Counted from the first letter of the stretch, positions 35,343 to 43,642 are shown. The stretch: DNA of 53,728 nucleotides from Pseudomonas nabeulensis (GCF_004682045.1 NZ_QUZT01000049.1:1-53728), one strand, 5' to 3'. Program-made: numbers and translations. The notes: generated from the sequence alone by a model not told the origin.

Positions 35343-35361
35343 TGATGTCACACTGACATCA
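35343..35361. promoter_or_regulatory. Perfect palindrome, possible operator
   Basis: TGATGTCACACTGACATCA: two perfect 8-base half sites around CAC. It lies about 28 bases upstream of the cheV -35 and 423 bases before the HPt-like gene. The size and symmetry suit a dimeric regulator, which I cannot identify. Confidence 0.5.
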
Positions 35362-35783
35362 TGGTTTACTGCGCGGGCCTCTTCATATGGCAATGCGGAT
35401 ACATTGCGCGACACTCAAACCGACGCAAGGTTCCGCCATATAAGGGATTCCCCTATACGCAATCAGGCCCAACCTGATATTCGCAATATCTAATAGCCAT
35501 TAATGTGACGCCATTCTCATTGCATGAATGGAGTCAGGCTTTTGTTTGCCATGCCAAGCCCCCGGCCCACGGGTCTTCCGGACATCTACATGTCGGCAAC
35601 TGAAGGTGTGTACTTGACCCCCGCGATGAGGGCTATGCACAACCGTCGCCGTCATTCTAGTAAACGTCCTACTCGAATCTCGGAAGCAACCTACAGATTC
35701 CAGTCATATTTCAGCGCTAGTTTTAAGCCATTCACCCGGTGCGGCATCTCATCACCCGACCTTATGTTGTGGAGACTTGCAAG

Positions 35784-36233
35784 ATGAACAGCGCAACTGA
35801 ATGGCAAACCACACTTCCCGAATTCCTGCTTGAAGCGGAAATGCTGCTGGCGAAGTCGGAAGAATGCTTGAACCACCTGCATCTGATCCGCGATGACAGC
35901 GACGCCATCGACTGCATGAAGAACAGCCTGATCAAGTTGGCCGAAAAGGCCGATAGCCTGGCCCTGCAGGCGATCAGCGAATTCTCCCGACATATCCAAT
36001 ACCTGATCGCCAACGCTGCCAGCCCCGTGCAACTGCATGATCAAGCGCTGGATGCATTGCACGCGTGCCTGACGCTGCTGGCCTGGCAATTGGAGCTGAT
36101 CGACACGCGCACCGGTGAACTCGGCATGGACGACAGCGAACAGGTGACGTTGTTGGCAACGGTCACGCTGCAGATCCCTCAAAAGAACTTCAGCTATCAG
36201 CCACAGCAACGCCTGCGCCAGATATCTAATTGA
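35784..36233 (+). CDS. Small CheA-P1/HPt-like protein without phospho-histidine
   Basis: A 149-residue acidic helical protein. Residues about 10-115 follow the spacing of a CheA P1/HPt bundle (FLLEAEMLLAKSEECLNHL, then NSLIKLAEKADSLALQAI, then HDQALDALHACLTLLAWQLE). The position where CheA has H-T-V-K-G reads KLAEKADSL, with no histidine; the only histidine nearby, His63 in SEFSRHIQYL, is elsewhere in the bundle. It may therefore bind a kinase or receiver without carrying phosphate. GGAG is 9 bases before ATG 35784; an in-frame ATG at 35739 has no such signal. It sits between cheV and a two-component pair. The assignment rests on pattern only; it could simply be a lineage-specific helical protein. 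Confidence 0.6.
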   Translation: MNSATEWQTTLPEFLLEAEMLLAKSEECLNHLHLIRDDSDAIDCMKNSLIKLAEKADSLALQAISEFSRHIQYLIANAASPVQLHDQALDALHACLTLLAWQLELIDTRTGELGMDDSEQVTLLATVTLQIPQKNFSYQPQQRLRQISN

Positions 36234-36513
36234 GTACTTATCGGGTCGCGTTCAAATCATGAGATATCTGCAAATCACACCTTCAACTTAGTGGTTGAGA
36301 CTGAATTGCGCGCACAAAGATATCAATTAGCCAGTAATTGTAACAAAGACAACATAAGCACATTCAAACAATACAACTCCTCCTCTTCTGATGAACTCCG
36401 GTAATAGCGCCTTGTGCATGTGCGCGGTTTATAAGCCCACCAGGCACGCCACCAGGCGACCAACGGTAAGAGTGGTGGTACTATGCCCCCGCTCGAAGTG
36501 ACTCAACTTCATC
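36234..36513. other. AT-richer spacer before the sensor kinase gene
   Basis: About 280 bases with no credible gene. AGATATC occurs three times (36220-36226 at the end of the preceding gene, 36262-36268 and 36318-36324). No strong promoter or terminator was recognised. Confidence 0.4.
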
Positions 36514-37500
36514 ATGTATAAAAACGATTCGACAACGCACGCCGAACAGAGGCCCGTCAGCCGCCATGACCGGTCTTCCCGCAGCAAACCTTCATTGGTT
36601 CCCTCCGCTATGTACGCCAACTTCAAGACACTCATTGCAAGGTCCGCGTCCCGCAACACGACGCGCCGCCTGATCCTTGCCCTGTGCGTTGGCTCGCTGT
36701 CGTTGAGTCTGTGGGCCTATGCTTCTCCCGCTGCCCTGCCACTCTTGGTGATGCTTAACCTGGCCACGCTGGTGGTGGTCGGATTGCAACAATGGCACTC
36801 GCGTAAATCCATCAAGTTCCAGCCTCAGGAACTGGCCGACCGCCTGCTGCAAGTGCAGGAAAACGAACGCCATCGCCTTAGCCGTGAGCTGCATGACGAT
36901 ATCGGCCAGTTGCTCACCGCCGCCAAGCTGCAAAGCGAATGGCTCAAGCGCCGCCTGCCGCCCGACCTGCAAGACCAGTGCACAGTCCTGTGCAACACCC
37001 TCAATGAAACCCTGGCCAAAGTGCGTGACGTGTCCGCCATCCTCAACCCGCGGCAACTCGCCAGTCTGGGCCTGGAGGCCAGCCTGCGCGCCCACTTGCT
37101 CAAGGCCCTGGAAAACACCCCCGTGCATTGGAGCCTGGAGTGCCAGCAGCGGCTCACCGGGATCCCGGAAGAAATGGCCGTGGCGGCCTTTCGCATCACC
37201 CAGGAAGCGGTCACCAACATGCTTCGCCACGCCCAGGCGCACAATTTGCTGGTGCGCCTGCAACGCCTGCCCGAGGGCCTGTCGCTGAGTATCTGCGATG
37301 ACGGCCAGGGCTTTTCACCCGCCATCAACCCTGGCCTGGAAGGCCAACGGGGCATGGCCGGGATGTCTGAGCGAATTGATCAACTGGGGGGCACGCTATC
37401 CGTCAGCAGCCAGCCTGGCAAAGGGACGCGGATCGACGCACTTTTCCCCTGGGCGCCCCGCGCCCTCGAACGGGCCAGCTCCCCTAAGGTTGCCGAGTGA
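36514..37500 (+). CDS. NarL-type sensor histidine kinase
   Basis: A 328-residue HisKA_3 kinase. A basic N-terminus is followed by two membrane segments (about 52-70 and 74-92), then the dimerisation/phosphorylation helix NERHRLSRELHDDIGQLL with His127. The HATPase domain has ITQEAVTNMLRHAQA (N-box), CDDGQGF (G1) and GQRGMAGMSERI (G2). The periplasmic loop between the membrane segments is only a few residues, so it probably senses within the membrane or through a partner. The start is uncertain: ATG 36514 has no clear ribosome-binding site, and ATG 36610 is an alternative that keeps all domains. GTGA overlap couples it to the regulator. The signal is unknown. Confidence 0.83.
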   Translation: MYKNDSTTHAEQRPVSRHDRSSRSKPSLVPSAMYANFKTLIARSASRNTTRRLILALCVGSLSLSLWAYASPAALPLLVMLNLATLVVVGLQQWHSRKSIKFQPQELADRLLQVQENERHRLSRELHDDIGQLLTAAKLQSEWLKRRLPPDLQDQCTVLCNTLNETLAKVRDVSAILNPRQLASLGLEASLRAHLLKALENTPVHWSLECQQRLTGIPEEMAVAAFRITQEAVTNMLRHAQAHNLLVRLQRLPEGLSLSICDDGQGFSPAINPGLEGQRGMAGMSERIDQLGGTLSVSSQPGKGTRIDALFPWAPRALERASSPKVAE

Positions 37501-38156
37501 CCTGCACATTACTCCTGGTGGATGACCACGCACTGATCCGGGCCGGCGTACGCGCCTTGGTCCAGGATATCCCCGGCTACCAAGTGGTCGGCGAAGCCAA
37601 CGACGGCGCGCAATTGCTCGAGCAATTCAACGCGCTGCAGCCCGACATCGTGCTGCTGGACCTGTCGATGAAGCACACCGGCGGCCTGGACGCCTTGCAG
37701 CAGCTCAAGCGCGCCTACCCCAAGAGCCGCGTGCTGATCCTGTCGATGCACACCGACCCCGAGCTGATCATGTGCGCGCTGGAGGCCGGCGCCCACGGCT
37801 ACCTGCTCAAGGACACCACCGCCAACGAGCTGGAACATGCGCTGCTGGCGCTGCGCAACAGCGAGCGCTACCTGAGCCCGGCCATCGCCCACACCGTGAT
37901 CAACCAGGCGCTGGTGCGCGCCAACGGCCCCACCACGCCCGCAGGGCACAGCCATAACCTCACAGCTCGGCAGTTGGAGATCTTGCGGCTGATCGTGCGC
38001 GGCAAATCCACACGAGAGATCGCCCATGGCCTGGGCCTGAGTATCAAGACGGTCGAGGCGCATCGCTCGCAAATCATGAAGCGCCTGCAGATTTTCGACG
38101 TGGCGGGTCTGGTGTTATTTGCGGTGCGCGAGCAAATCATCAGTCTGGACGACTAG
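37497..38156 (+). CDS. NarL/FixJ-family response regulator
   Basis: A 219-residue regulator. The receiver domain (1-120) has Asp9/Asp10, phospho-acceptor Asp55 (LLDLSMK) and Lys in GYLLKDTT. The C-terminal LuxR-type helix-turn-helix (about 155-210) reads LTARQLEILRLIVRGKSTREI and LSIKTVEAHRSQIMKRL. GTG start inside the kinase stop. Its 3' end overlaps the convergent lipid kinase gene by 42 bases. Targets are unknown; its own operon and the HPt-like gene are candidates. Confidence 0.88.
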   Translation: MTCTLLLVDDHALIRAGVRALVQDIPGYQVVGEANDGAQLLEQFNALQPDIVLLDLSMKHTGGLDALQQLKRAYPKSRVLILSMHTDPELIMCALEAGAHGYLLKDTTANELEHALLALRNSERYLSPAIAHTVINQALVRANGPTTPAGHSHNLTARQLEILRLIVRGKSTREIAHGLGLSIKTVEAHRSQIMKRLQIFDVAGLVLFAVREQIISLDD

Positions 38157-39035
38157 CGGCGAATTCACCGGCAGGTGCACCCGCAGCGCCTTGGGCAAGG
38201 CGGTGAAGCGCAGGTCATCGCCCTTGAGCGGTTCGCCGTCGAGGTTGATGTACAACCCTTCTGCCACCTTGATCTCGACCCACGGCAGGCGCGCGCGCAC
38301 AAACAGATTGTCCAGGCCCCAGCCGTCGGTCATCAGGGTCAGCAACGTGCCCACCACCTCCTGCGGCGCCGGCAGGATGCTGATATCCAGCAAGCCGTCA
38401 TCGGCCAATGCCCCCGGACACAGCACGTGCCCCCCACCCGCCTGGCGGCCGTTGCCGATGCCCAGCGCGAGCAGGTCGCCCTTCCAGTGGAACCCCGGCC
38501 CTTCCAGCTCACCATAGGCGGCCTTCAACTCGCTGAAGCGGGTCAAGCCGGTGAACAGGTAAGCGGCGCCGCCGAGGACTTTCTTCAAGTCTTCCGAGGT
38601 ATTGGCCGTGACCTGGCTGCCGAAGCCGCCCGTGGCCATATTGAGAAAAAACTGCCCGCCCGCCTGGCCAAGGTCGATGGCCCTGGCCGGCACATCCAGC
38701 AGTGCCAGGGCCGCGCCGGGCTCCAACGGCACGCCGGCAGCGCGGGCGAAGTCATTGGCGGTGCCCAAGGGCATCAACACCAGGCTGGCGTCGGTCTTGG
38801 CCAACGCCATCGCCTCGGCCACATCGCGCAGGGTGCCGTCGCCGCCACCGGCAATCAGGTGGGTGTAGCCGCCGTCGAGGGCTTCATTGACCAGGCGCTG
38901 GGCATCTCCACCCTCCCACGTCACACGCACCGCCAACTCCCAGCCCAAGTCACGCCGGGCCTGCACGGCAGCGCGCACGTCCTCGTTGAGGGCTTGCTTG
39001 CCGTGAAGGATCAACAGTGCCTTGGGGGTGGTCAT
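38115..39035 (-). CDS. yegS: YegS-type lipid kinase
   Basis: A 306-residue diacylglycerol-kinase-like protein. It has the nucleotide loop GGGDGTLRDVAEA (63-75), the following PLGTANDFARA segment and a beta-rich C-terminal domain including INLDGEPLKGDDL, all typical of YegS/BmrU lipid kinases (phosphatidylglycerol kinase activity was reported for E. coli YegS). It is cytoplasmic or membrane-associated. GGAG is 8 bases upstream of the ATG. It converges with and overlaps the response regulator gene, which may give antisense interference. Confidence 0.9.
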   Translation of the reverse strand: MTTPKALLILHGKQALNEDVRAAVQARRDLGWELAVRVTWEGGDAQRLVNEALDGGYTHLIAGGGDGTLRDVAEAMALAKTDASLVLMPLGTANDFARAAGVPLEPGAALALLDVPARAIDLGQAGGQFFLNMATGGFGSQVTANTSEDLKKVLGGAAYLFTGLTRFSELKAAYGELEGPGFHWKGDLLALGIGNGRQAGGGHVLCPGALADDGLLDISILPAPQEVVGTLLTLMTDGWGLDNLFVRARLPWVEIKVAEGLYINLDGEPLKGDDLRFTALPKALRVHLPVNSPLVVQTDDLLAHRK

Positions 39036-39140
39036 GGGGTTTTCTCCGGGGATGAAAAGGTTTCTGATGGATGTTGACCGTCGGTGACAGACAAAAGGTC
39101 GTCAGGCTGGAAAATAATTCCAGGGACAACGCATAAACAA

Positions 39141-39231
39141 ATGTGGGAGGGGGCTTGCCCCCGATAGCGGTGGATCAGTCAGCACATCTGGTACTGAGAC
39201 ACCGCCATCGGGGGCAAGCCCCCTCCCACAT
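39141..39231. repeat. REPIN between DUF2802 and yegS genes
   Basis: Inverted REP arms 39141-39172 and 39200-39231 (ATGTGGGAGGGGGCTTGCCC and its complement), near-perfect over 32 bases. First REP family of the window. Confidence 0.88.
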
Positions 39232-39254
39232 TTTGATTGGGGTACGACCTGGAT

Positions 39255-39647
39255 TCAGCTCTTGTGCAACTTACTCATCAACTGCGCCTCAGCCTGGGTC
39301 AGGCCGCACGACTGGGTCAACTCATCCACGGTCGCGCCCATCCCCACCAGCTTCGCCGCTTGCGCGAAGGACAGGCTCGCCGGATCACGCTGCTCGATCT
39401 GCGCCAGTTTGTCCGGCAATGGCCCGAGGATCGCACGCAGTTCGTGCACCTCGTCCCCAACCTTTACCGCGCTCTGCTGGAAGTGATCGACACGCTTGGC
39501 CAGTTCGAGCATGCGTCGGTCACGCACGGCGTCGCGTTCGGCCTGTTTCACGGCCAACTCCCGCTGCTGGCGCACGTAGCGCAGCACAAACGCCAGGGTC
39601 CCGGCCCACAACAGGGCCAGGACAATCACCGCTGCCTCAAGGAACAA
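39255..39647 (-). CDS. DUF2802 protein of the chemotaxis operon
   Basis: A 130-residue protein with one N-terminal membrane helix (about 4-22), a charged coiled-coil stretch (about 25-65) and a small C-terminal domain with AAKLVGMGATVDELTQSCGLTQAEAQLM that looks like a helix-turn-helix or tetramerisation fold. It starts immediately after the cheW stop and ends the che operon, as PA1465 does in P. aeruginosa. Function is unknown. The shape recalls SwrB-like flagellar helper proteins, but that is a guess. Confidence 0.75.
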   Translation of the reverse strand: MFLEAAVIVLALLWAGTLAFVLRYVRQQRELAVKQAERDAVRDRRMLELAKRVDHFQQSAVKVGDEVHELRAILGPLPDKLAQIEQRDPASLSFAQAAKLVGMGATVDELTQSCGLTQAEAQLMSKLHKS

Positions 39648-40130
39648 TCAGATGCTCTCCAGTTCCGACCATTCTTCTTCGCTCATCATCTTGTCCAGCT
39701 CAACCAGAATCAGCAGTTCGCCGTTCTTGTTGCACACGCCCTGGATGAATTTGGCGGATTCTTCATTACCCACGTTCGGCGCGGTTTCCACTTCCGATTG
39801 GCGCAGGTAGACCACTTCGGCCACGCTGTCGACCATGATCCCGACCACTTGCTTGTCGGCTTCGATGATCACGATACGCGTGTTGTCGTTGACTTCGGTC
39901 GGCACCAGTCCAAAGCGCTGGCGAGTGTCGATCACGGTCACCACGTTGCCGCGCAGGTTGATGATGCCCAGCACGTAGCTTGGCGCACCCGGCACTGGCG
40001 CGATCTCGGTGTAGCGCAGCACTTCTTGCACGCGCATCACGTTGATGCCGTAGGACTCGTTGTCCAGTTTGAAGGTTACCCATTGCAGGATCGGATCATC
40101 CAAACCTTGTGCGGACGCTGACTTGTTCAT
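39648..40130 (-). CDS. cheW: Chemotaxis coupling protein CheW
   Basis: A 160-residue single-domain CheW that bridges chemoreceptors and CheA. Typical stretches: LQWVTFKLDNESYGINVMRVQEVLR, YVLGIINLRGNVVTVIDTRQRFG and the C-terminal GELLILVELDKMM. ATG 40130 with an AGGGGT ribosome-binding site is chosen; a GTG at 40157 would add nine residues not expected in the family. Directly followed by the DUF2802 gene. Confidence 0.94.
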   Translation of the reverse strand: MNKSASAQGLDDPILQWVTFKLDNESYGINVMRVQEVLRYTEIAPVPGAPSYVLGIINLRGNVVTVIDTRQRFGLVPTEVNDNTRIVIIEADKQVVGIMVDSVAEVVYLRQSEVETAPNVGNEESAKFIQGVCNKNGELLILVELDKMMSEEEWSELESI

Positions 40131-40183
40131 ACCCCTGACCCCTTCAAGATGGGCCACGCAACAGCGCGGCCCTTATTGTTCAA

Positions 40184-40975
40184 TCAACTGTGTTTGTTCA
40201 GTGGCATCGTCTTCACCGCCCCGCTGGCGATCAACTCGGCCAGTTCGGCGACGTCGAGCAACGCGCACATGTGTTCGATCACGGTGCCCGCCAGCCAAGG
40301 CCTTTGGCCCCGGTGGCTGCGCCATTTGATTTCGTTCGGGTCCAGGCGCAACGAGCGGCTGACTTGATGCACCGCCAGCCCCCACTCATAGCCCTGCACC
40401 GAGATCACGTACTGCAAGCCCTGGCGAAAGTCATCGCGATAGCGGTCGGGCATGACCCATCGCGCCGTATCGAGGACTTTGAGATTGCCAGCCTGGCTGG
40501 GCAGGATGCCAAGGAACCACTCCGGCTGGCCGAACAGCGGTGTCAGCTCCTGGCCTTCCAGGGAATAGATCGAGCCCAGGCACACCAACGGCACCGCCAG
40601 AGTCAACCCGGCGACGTCGAACAGCAGGCATTCAAAGGGTTCGGCAGCCCACGCCGGACGGCCATCGCCGGTCACTGGCGGCGGCGTAATACTCGGCGGC
40701 AGGTGGACTTCCACCACGGGCTCGACCACCACAGGCTCGACCACCACCGGCGCCATCACCGCAGGCGTGATCGGCACCACGACATGGGAATCGCGAGCCT
40801 GCTCTTCCAACACCGCCAGTTGGAACTCATCCAGGCTGCTTTGCGGCTCGACCACAGGTTCCAGCACCAGGATCGGTTCAGGCAGTTCTTCCGTGGTCGC
40901 ATCCTGGAGCAAGGCATCCAGGTAGGATTCCAGCGCCAGTTGCGGTCGGGTCTTGAATTCGACAGGCCGGTTCAT
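40184..40975 (-). CDS. parP: ParP-like CheW-domain protein
   Basis: A 263-residue protein: an N-terminal acidic region, a low-complexity Val/Pro/Glu linker (about 40-100, with repeated VVVEPV), and a C-terminal CheW-like domain (about 108-260) with ECLLFDVAGLTLAVPL. It overlaps parC by one base (ATGA). In Vibrio and Pseudomonas, ParP ties the ParA-like ParC to CheA and holds chemosensory arrays at the flagellated pole. It corresponds to PA1463. Confidence 0.83.
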   Translation of the reverse strand: MNRPVEFKTRPQLALESYLDALLQDATTEELPEPILVLEPVVEPQSSLDEFQLAVLEEQARDSHVVVPITPAVMAPVVVEPVVVEPVVEVHLPPSITPPPVTGDGRPAWAAEPFECLLFDVAGLTLAVPLVCLGSIYSLEGQELTPLFGQPEWFLGILPSQAGNLKVLDTARWVMPDRYRDDFRQGLQYVISVQGYEWGLAVHQVSRSLRLDPNEIKWRSHRGQRPWLAGTVIEHMCALLDVAELAELIASGAVKTMPLNKHS

Positions 40976-41763
40976 CACGCCACCTGCGCCACAAGTTGCT
41001 GGGCCAGCAGGTGTTTGAGCAACGCACGGTAGGCCAGCACGCCACGGCTTTTCGGGTCGAACTGCGACGGCGTGAGGCCGGCGCGGCTGGCGTCCCGCAG
41101 GCGCGTGTCCACCGGGATATAGCCATTCCAGATGGTGTCCGGGTAGGCATCGCGCAGCACACGCAAGGTGCCAAGGGACGCCTGGGTGCGGCGGTCGAAC
41201 AAGGTCGGCACGATGCTGAACGGCAGCGCCTGTTTGCGCGACCGGTTGATCATCGCCAGGGTGCTGACCATGCGCTCCAGGCCCTTGACCGCCAGGTGCT
41301 CGGTCTGCACCGGGATCACCAACTGCTGGCTGGCCGCCAGCGCGTTGACCATCAACACACCCAGCAACGGCGGGCTGTCGATGATTGCGTAGTCGAAGTC
41401 CTGCCACAGTTGCGCCAAGGTCTTGGCGATCACCAGGCCCAGGCCGCTCTGCCCCGGCGACTGGCGCTCAAGGGTCGCCAGCGCGGTGCTGGACGGCAGC
41501 AGGGAAATGCTTTCGTTGCTGGTGGGCAGCAACAACTGGCCCGGCAGGTCAGCCGGTACGCTGCCCTTGTGCAGGAACAGGTCGTAATTGCTATGTTCCA
41601 GTGCATCCGGGTCATAGCCGAAATAGCTGGTCATGGAGCCGTGGGGGTCCAGGTCGACCACGACCACACGCTTGCCCGCCTCGGCCAACAAACCGGCTAA
41701 AGCGATGGAGGTGGTGGTCTTGCCGACCCCACCCTTTTGATTGGCAACTGCCCAGACTCTCAT
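40975..41763 (-). CDS. parC: ParA-like ATPase ParC for polar chemotaxis arrays
   Basis: A 262-residue ParA/Soj-type ATPase with a deviant Walker A motif NQKGGVGKTTTSIAL (9-23), DLDPHGSMTSYFG and a Walker B-like DYAIIDSPP. It sits among motD and parP rather than beside parB, which marks it as the chemotaxis-specific copy (PA1462 type) that places CheA/CheW arrays at the cell pole, not the chromosome segregation protein. No parB gene or parS-like site was seen nearby. Confidence 0.87.
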   Translation of the reverse strand: MRVWAVANQKGGVGKTTTSIALAGLLAEAGKRVVVVDLDPHGSMTSYFGYDPDALEHSNYDLFLHKGSVPADLPGQLLLPTSNESISLLPSSTALATLERQSPGQSGLGLVIAKTLAQLWQDFDYAIIDSPPLLGVLMVNALAASQQLVIPVQTEHLAVKGLERMVSTLAMINRSRKQALPFSIVPTLFDRRTQASLGTLRVLRDAYPDTIWNGYIPVDTRLRDASRAGLTPSQFDPKSRGVLAYRALLKHLLAQQLVAQVA

Positions 41764-41814
41764 TCAGTGGGTTCCTCCCGGTGGGCACAGGCGCGACCGA
41801 GACATTGCATAAGG

Positions 41815-42702
41815 TTATTGAGCCGGTGACGGAGTATTGACGCTGCCCTGACGAACCGGCGGCTTTGCAGGAGCCGGTGCAGTTTGTGTGCCAGCGCGCT
41901 TCAACGCCGCATCCGGTGTTGCATTCGCCGTGCCAGTGCCGGTCAGGCTGCGACGCACATCCAGGTTGCGCGACACCACCAACACCACCCGGCGGTTCTT
42001 CGCACGGCCTTCGACCGTGGCGTTATTAGCCACCGGCTGGAATTCGCCATAGCCCACCGAGGCGAGTCGCCCGGGGTTCACGCCCTGCATCGCCAGCATG
42101 CGCACGATGCTCGATGCGCGCGCCGAAGACAGCTCCCAGTTGGTCGGGTACTGCGCGGTACTGATGGGGAAATTGTCGGTGAAGCCTTCGACGTGGATCG
42201 GGTTCTCAAACGGTTTGAGGATCGCCGCCACCTTGTCGATGATCGTGAACGCCTGGTCGCTGGGCAACGCATCGGCGCTGGCGAACAGCAGGCTGGAATT
42301 AAGCTCGATCTCCACCCACAACTCATTGCCGCGCACGGTCATCTGGTTGGAGCTGATCAGGTCGCCAAACGCGGCGCTGATGTCATCGGCGATGCTTTTC
42401 AGCGGGTCGCTGGTGCCGCCCACGCCGGCGGCGGTTTCATCGCTGTCATTGACCAGCGGCTTGGCCGGGGTCACGGTCTTGGGCCGCTCTTCGCCAATCG
42501 GGATAGGCTTGAGCGCACGGTCGGCGTCGTTGAACACCCCGATCAGCGCCTGGGATATGACTTTGTACTTGCCTTCGTTGATCGACGAGATCGAGTACAT
42601 CACCACAAAAAACGCGAACAGCAAGGTGATGAAGTCCGCGTAGGACACCAGCCAGCGCTCGTGGTTGACGTGTTCTTCTGGCTCGCGACGGCGACGGCTC
42701 AC
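41815..42702 (-). CDS. motD: Flagellar motor stator protein MotD
   Basis: MotB-family stator subunit of 295 residues. A short cytoplasmic tail and one membrane helix (about 17-40) with the proton-carrying Asp23 (SYADFITLLFAF) precede a periplasmic OmpA-like peptidoglycan-binding domain (about 160-255: VEGFTDNFPI, NWELSSARASSIVRML and VEGRAKNRRVVLVV). The Ala/Pro/Thr-rich tail is disordered. Partner of MotC; in pseudomonads MotCD supports swarming and movement in viscous media. Gene order within che is conserved, but a REPIN separates it from motC. Confidence 0.92.
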   Translation of the reverse strand: MSRRRREPEEHVNHERWLVSYADFITLLFAFFVVMYSISSINEGKYKVISQALIGVFNDADRALKPIPIGEERPKTVTPAKPLVNDSDETAAGVGGTSDPLKSIADDISAAFGDLISSNQMTVRGNELWVEIELNSSLLFASADALPSDQAFTIIDKVAAILKPFENPIHVEGFTDNFPISTAQYPTNWELSSARASSIVRMLAMQGVNPGRLASVGYGEFQPVANNATVEGRAKNRRVVLVVSRNLDVRRSLTGTGTANATPDAALKRAGTQTAPAPAKPPVRQGSVNTPSPAQ

Positions 42703-42736
42703 AGGCTGTTACCTCTATTGTGGCAAGCACGCTTGT

Positions 42737-42868
42737 TGTGGCGAGCGAGCTTGCTCGCGCTGGGGCGCGAAGCGGCCCCAATTCGGTCACCACATTTCTC
42801 CAACAAAACCCGGGTCGCCTGTTTTGGGGCCGCTTCGCAGCCCAGCGCGAGCAAGCTCGCTCGCCACA
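42737..42868. repeat. REPIN inside the mot/che operon
   Basis: Inverted arms 42737-42780 and 42825-42868 (TGTGGCGAGCGAGCTTGCTC and complement, with inner GGGGCCGCTTCG). Third sequence variant in the window. It occupies most of the 199-base gap between motC and motD, whose products form one complex. Confidence 0.88.
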
Positions 42869-42901
42869 GGTTCACTGGCCACAAATCGATCACCATCGCC
42901 A

Positions 42902-43642
42902 TCAATCCATGAAGCCCTGGAGCTTCAATTCGATGGAACGCGGGTTTTCACCCTCGGCAATCGACAGGATGCCTTCGAGCAACATCTCGCGATAACGCGA
43001 CTGGCGCAGGGCAATCGACTTGAGCTTGCTGGCCACCGGCAACAGCACCAGGTTGGCACTGGCCACACCGTAGATGGTGGCGACGAACGCCACGGCAATG
43101 CCGCTGCCCAATTGCGACGGATCCGCCAGGTTGCCCATTACATGGATCAGGCCCATTACCGCACCGATGATGCCGATGGTCGGCGCGTAGCCGCCCATGC
43201 TTTCAAAGACTTTGGCGGCGTTGATGTCGCGGCTTTCCTGGGTGTAGAAATCCACTTCGAGGATGCTGCGGATGGCTTCCGGCTCGGCGCCGTCCACCAG
43301 CAATTGCAGGCCTTTGCGGGCGTAGCTGTCGGGTTCGGCATCGGCCACGCCTTCCAGGCCCAGCAGGCCTTCCTTGCGGGCGGTGAGGCTCCAGTTGACC
43401 ACGCGGTCGATACCGCCGGGCAGGTCCACGCGGGGCGGGAAAATAATCCACACCAGAATCTGCATGGCGCGCTTGAACGAACTCAAGGGCGACTGCAACA
43501 AGGCCGCACCCACCGTGCCGCCAATCACAATCAACGCCGCCGGGCCGTTGGCCAGCGCGCCGAGGTGGCCGCCTTCGAGGTAGTTGCCGCCGATGATCGC
43601 AACAAACGCCATGATGATGCCGATCAGGCTCAGAACATCCAT
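42902..43642 (-). CDS. motC: Flagellar motor stator protein MotC
   Basis: MotA-family stator subunit of 246 residues with four membrane helices (about 3-20, 30-48, 147-168, 180-203) and a cytoplasmic loop between helices 2 and 3 carrying the charged torque region. The PTIGIIGAVMGLIHVMGNL segment is characteristic of the family. The ATG overlaps the cheB stop (TAATG). Works with MotD across the inner membrane to convert proton flow to torque. Confidence 0.94.
   Translation of the reverse strand: MDVLSLIGIIMAFVAIIGGNYLEGGHLGALANGPAALIVIGGTVGAALLQSPLSSFKRAMQILVWIIFPPRVDLPGGIDRVVNWSLTARKEGLLGLEGVADAEPDSYARKGLQLLVDGAEPEAIRSILEVDFYTQESRDINAAKVFESMGGYAPTIGIIGAVMGLIHVMGNLADPSQLGSGIAVAFVATIYGVASANLVLLPVASKLKSIALRQSRYREMLLEGILSIAEGENPRSIELKLQGFMD

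Larger units (their letters stand above)
35243..35783. other. Dyad-rich intergenic region
   Basis: About 540 bases without a convincing gene. The left end carries the cheV promoter. The rest holds short perfect dyads at 35343-35361, 35390-35407, 35462-35478, 35476-35490 and 35581-35594, and is visibly richer in A and T than its surroundings. Two open frames here (35206-35493 and 35524-35787) have no good start signal or recognisable protein features. It could hold operators and a small RNA, but I cannot name one. Confidence 0.5.

Noticed and set aside
35390..35407. Sigma-54 promoter around TGGCAATGCGGATACATTGC
   Set aside because: GG and GC are 14 rather than 10 bases apart, so it is better seen as a small dyad.
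35206..35493. Two small plus-strand frames (35206-35493 and 35524-35787) as genes
   Set aside because: Both lack a ribosome-binding site and recognisable features. The first overlaps the cheV start and its promoter, and the second overlaps the start of the HPt-like gene.
40975..41763. Chromosome-partition ParA
   Set aside because: It is in the che operon next to parP and cheW with no parB or parS, so the chemotaxis-specific ParC is the better reading.
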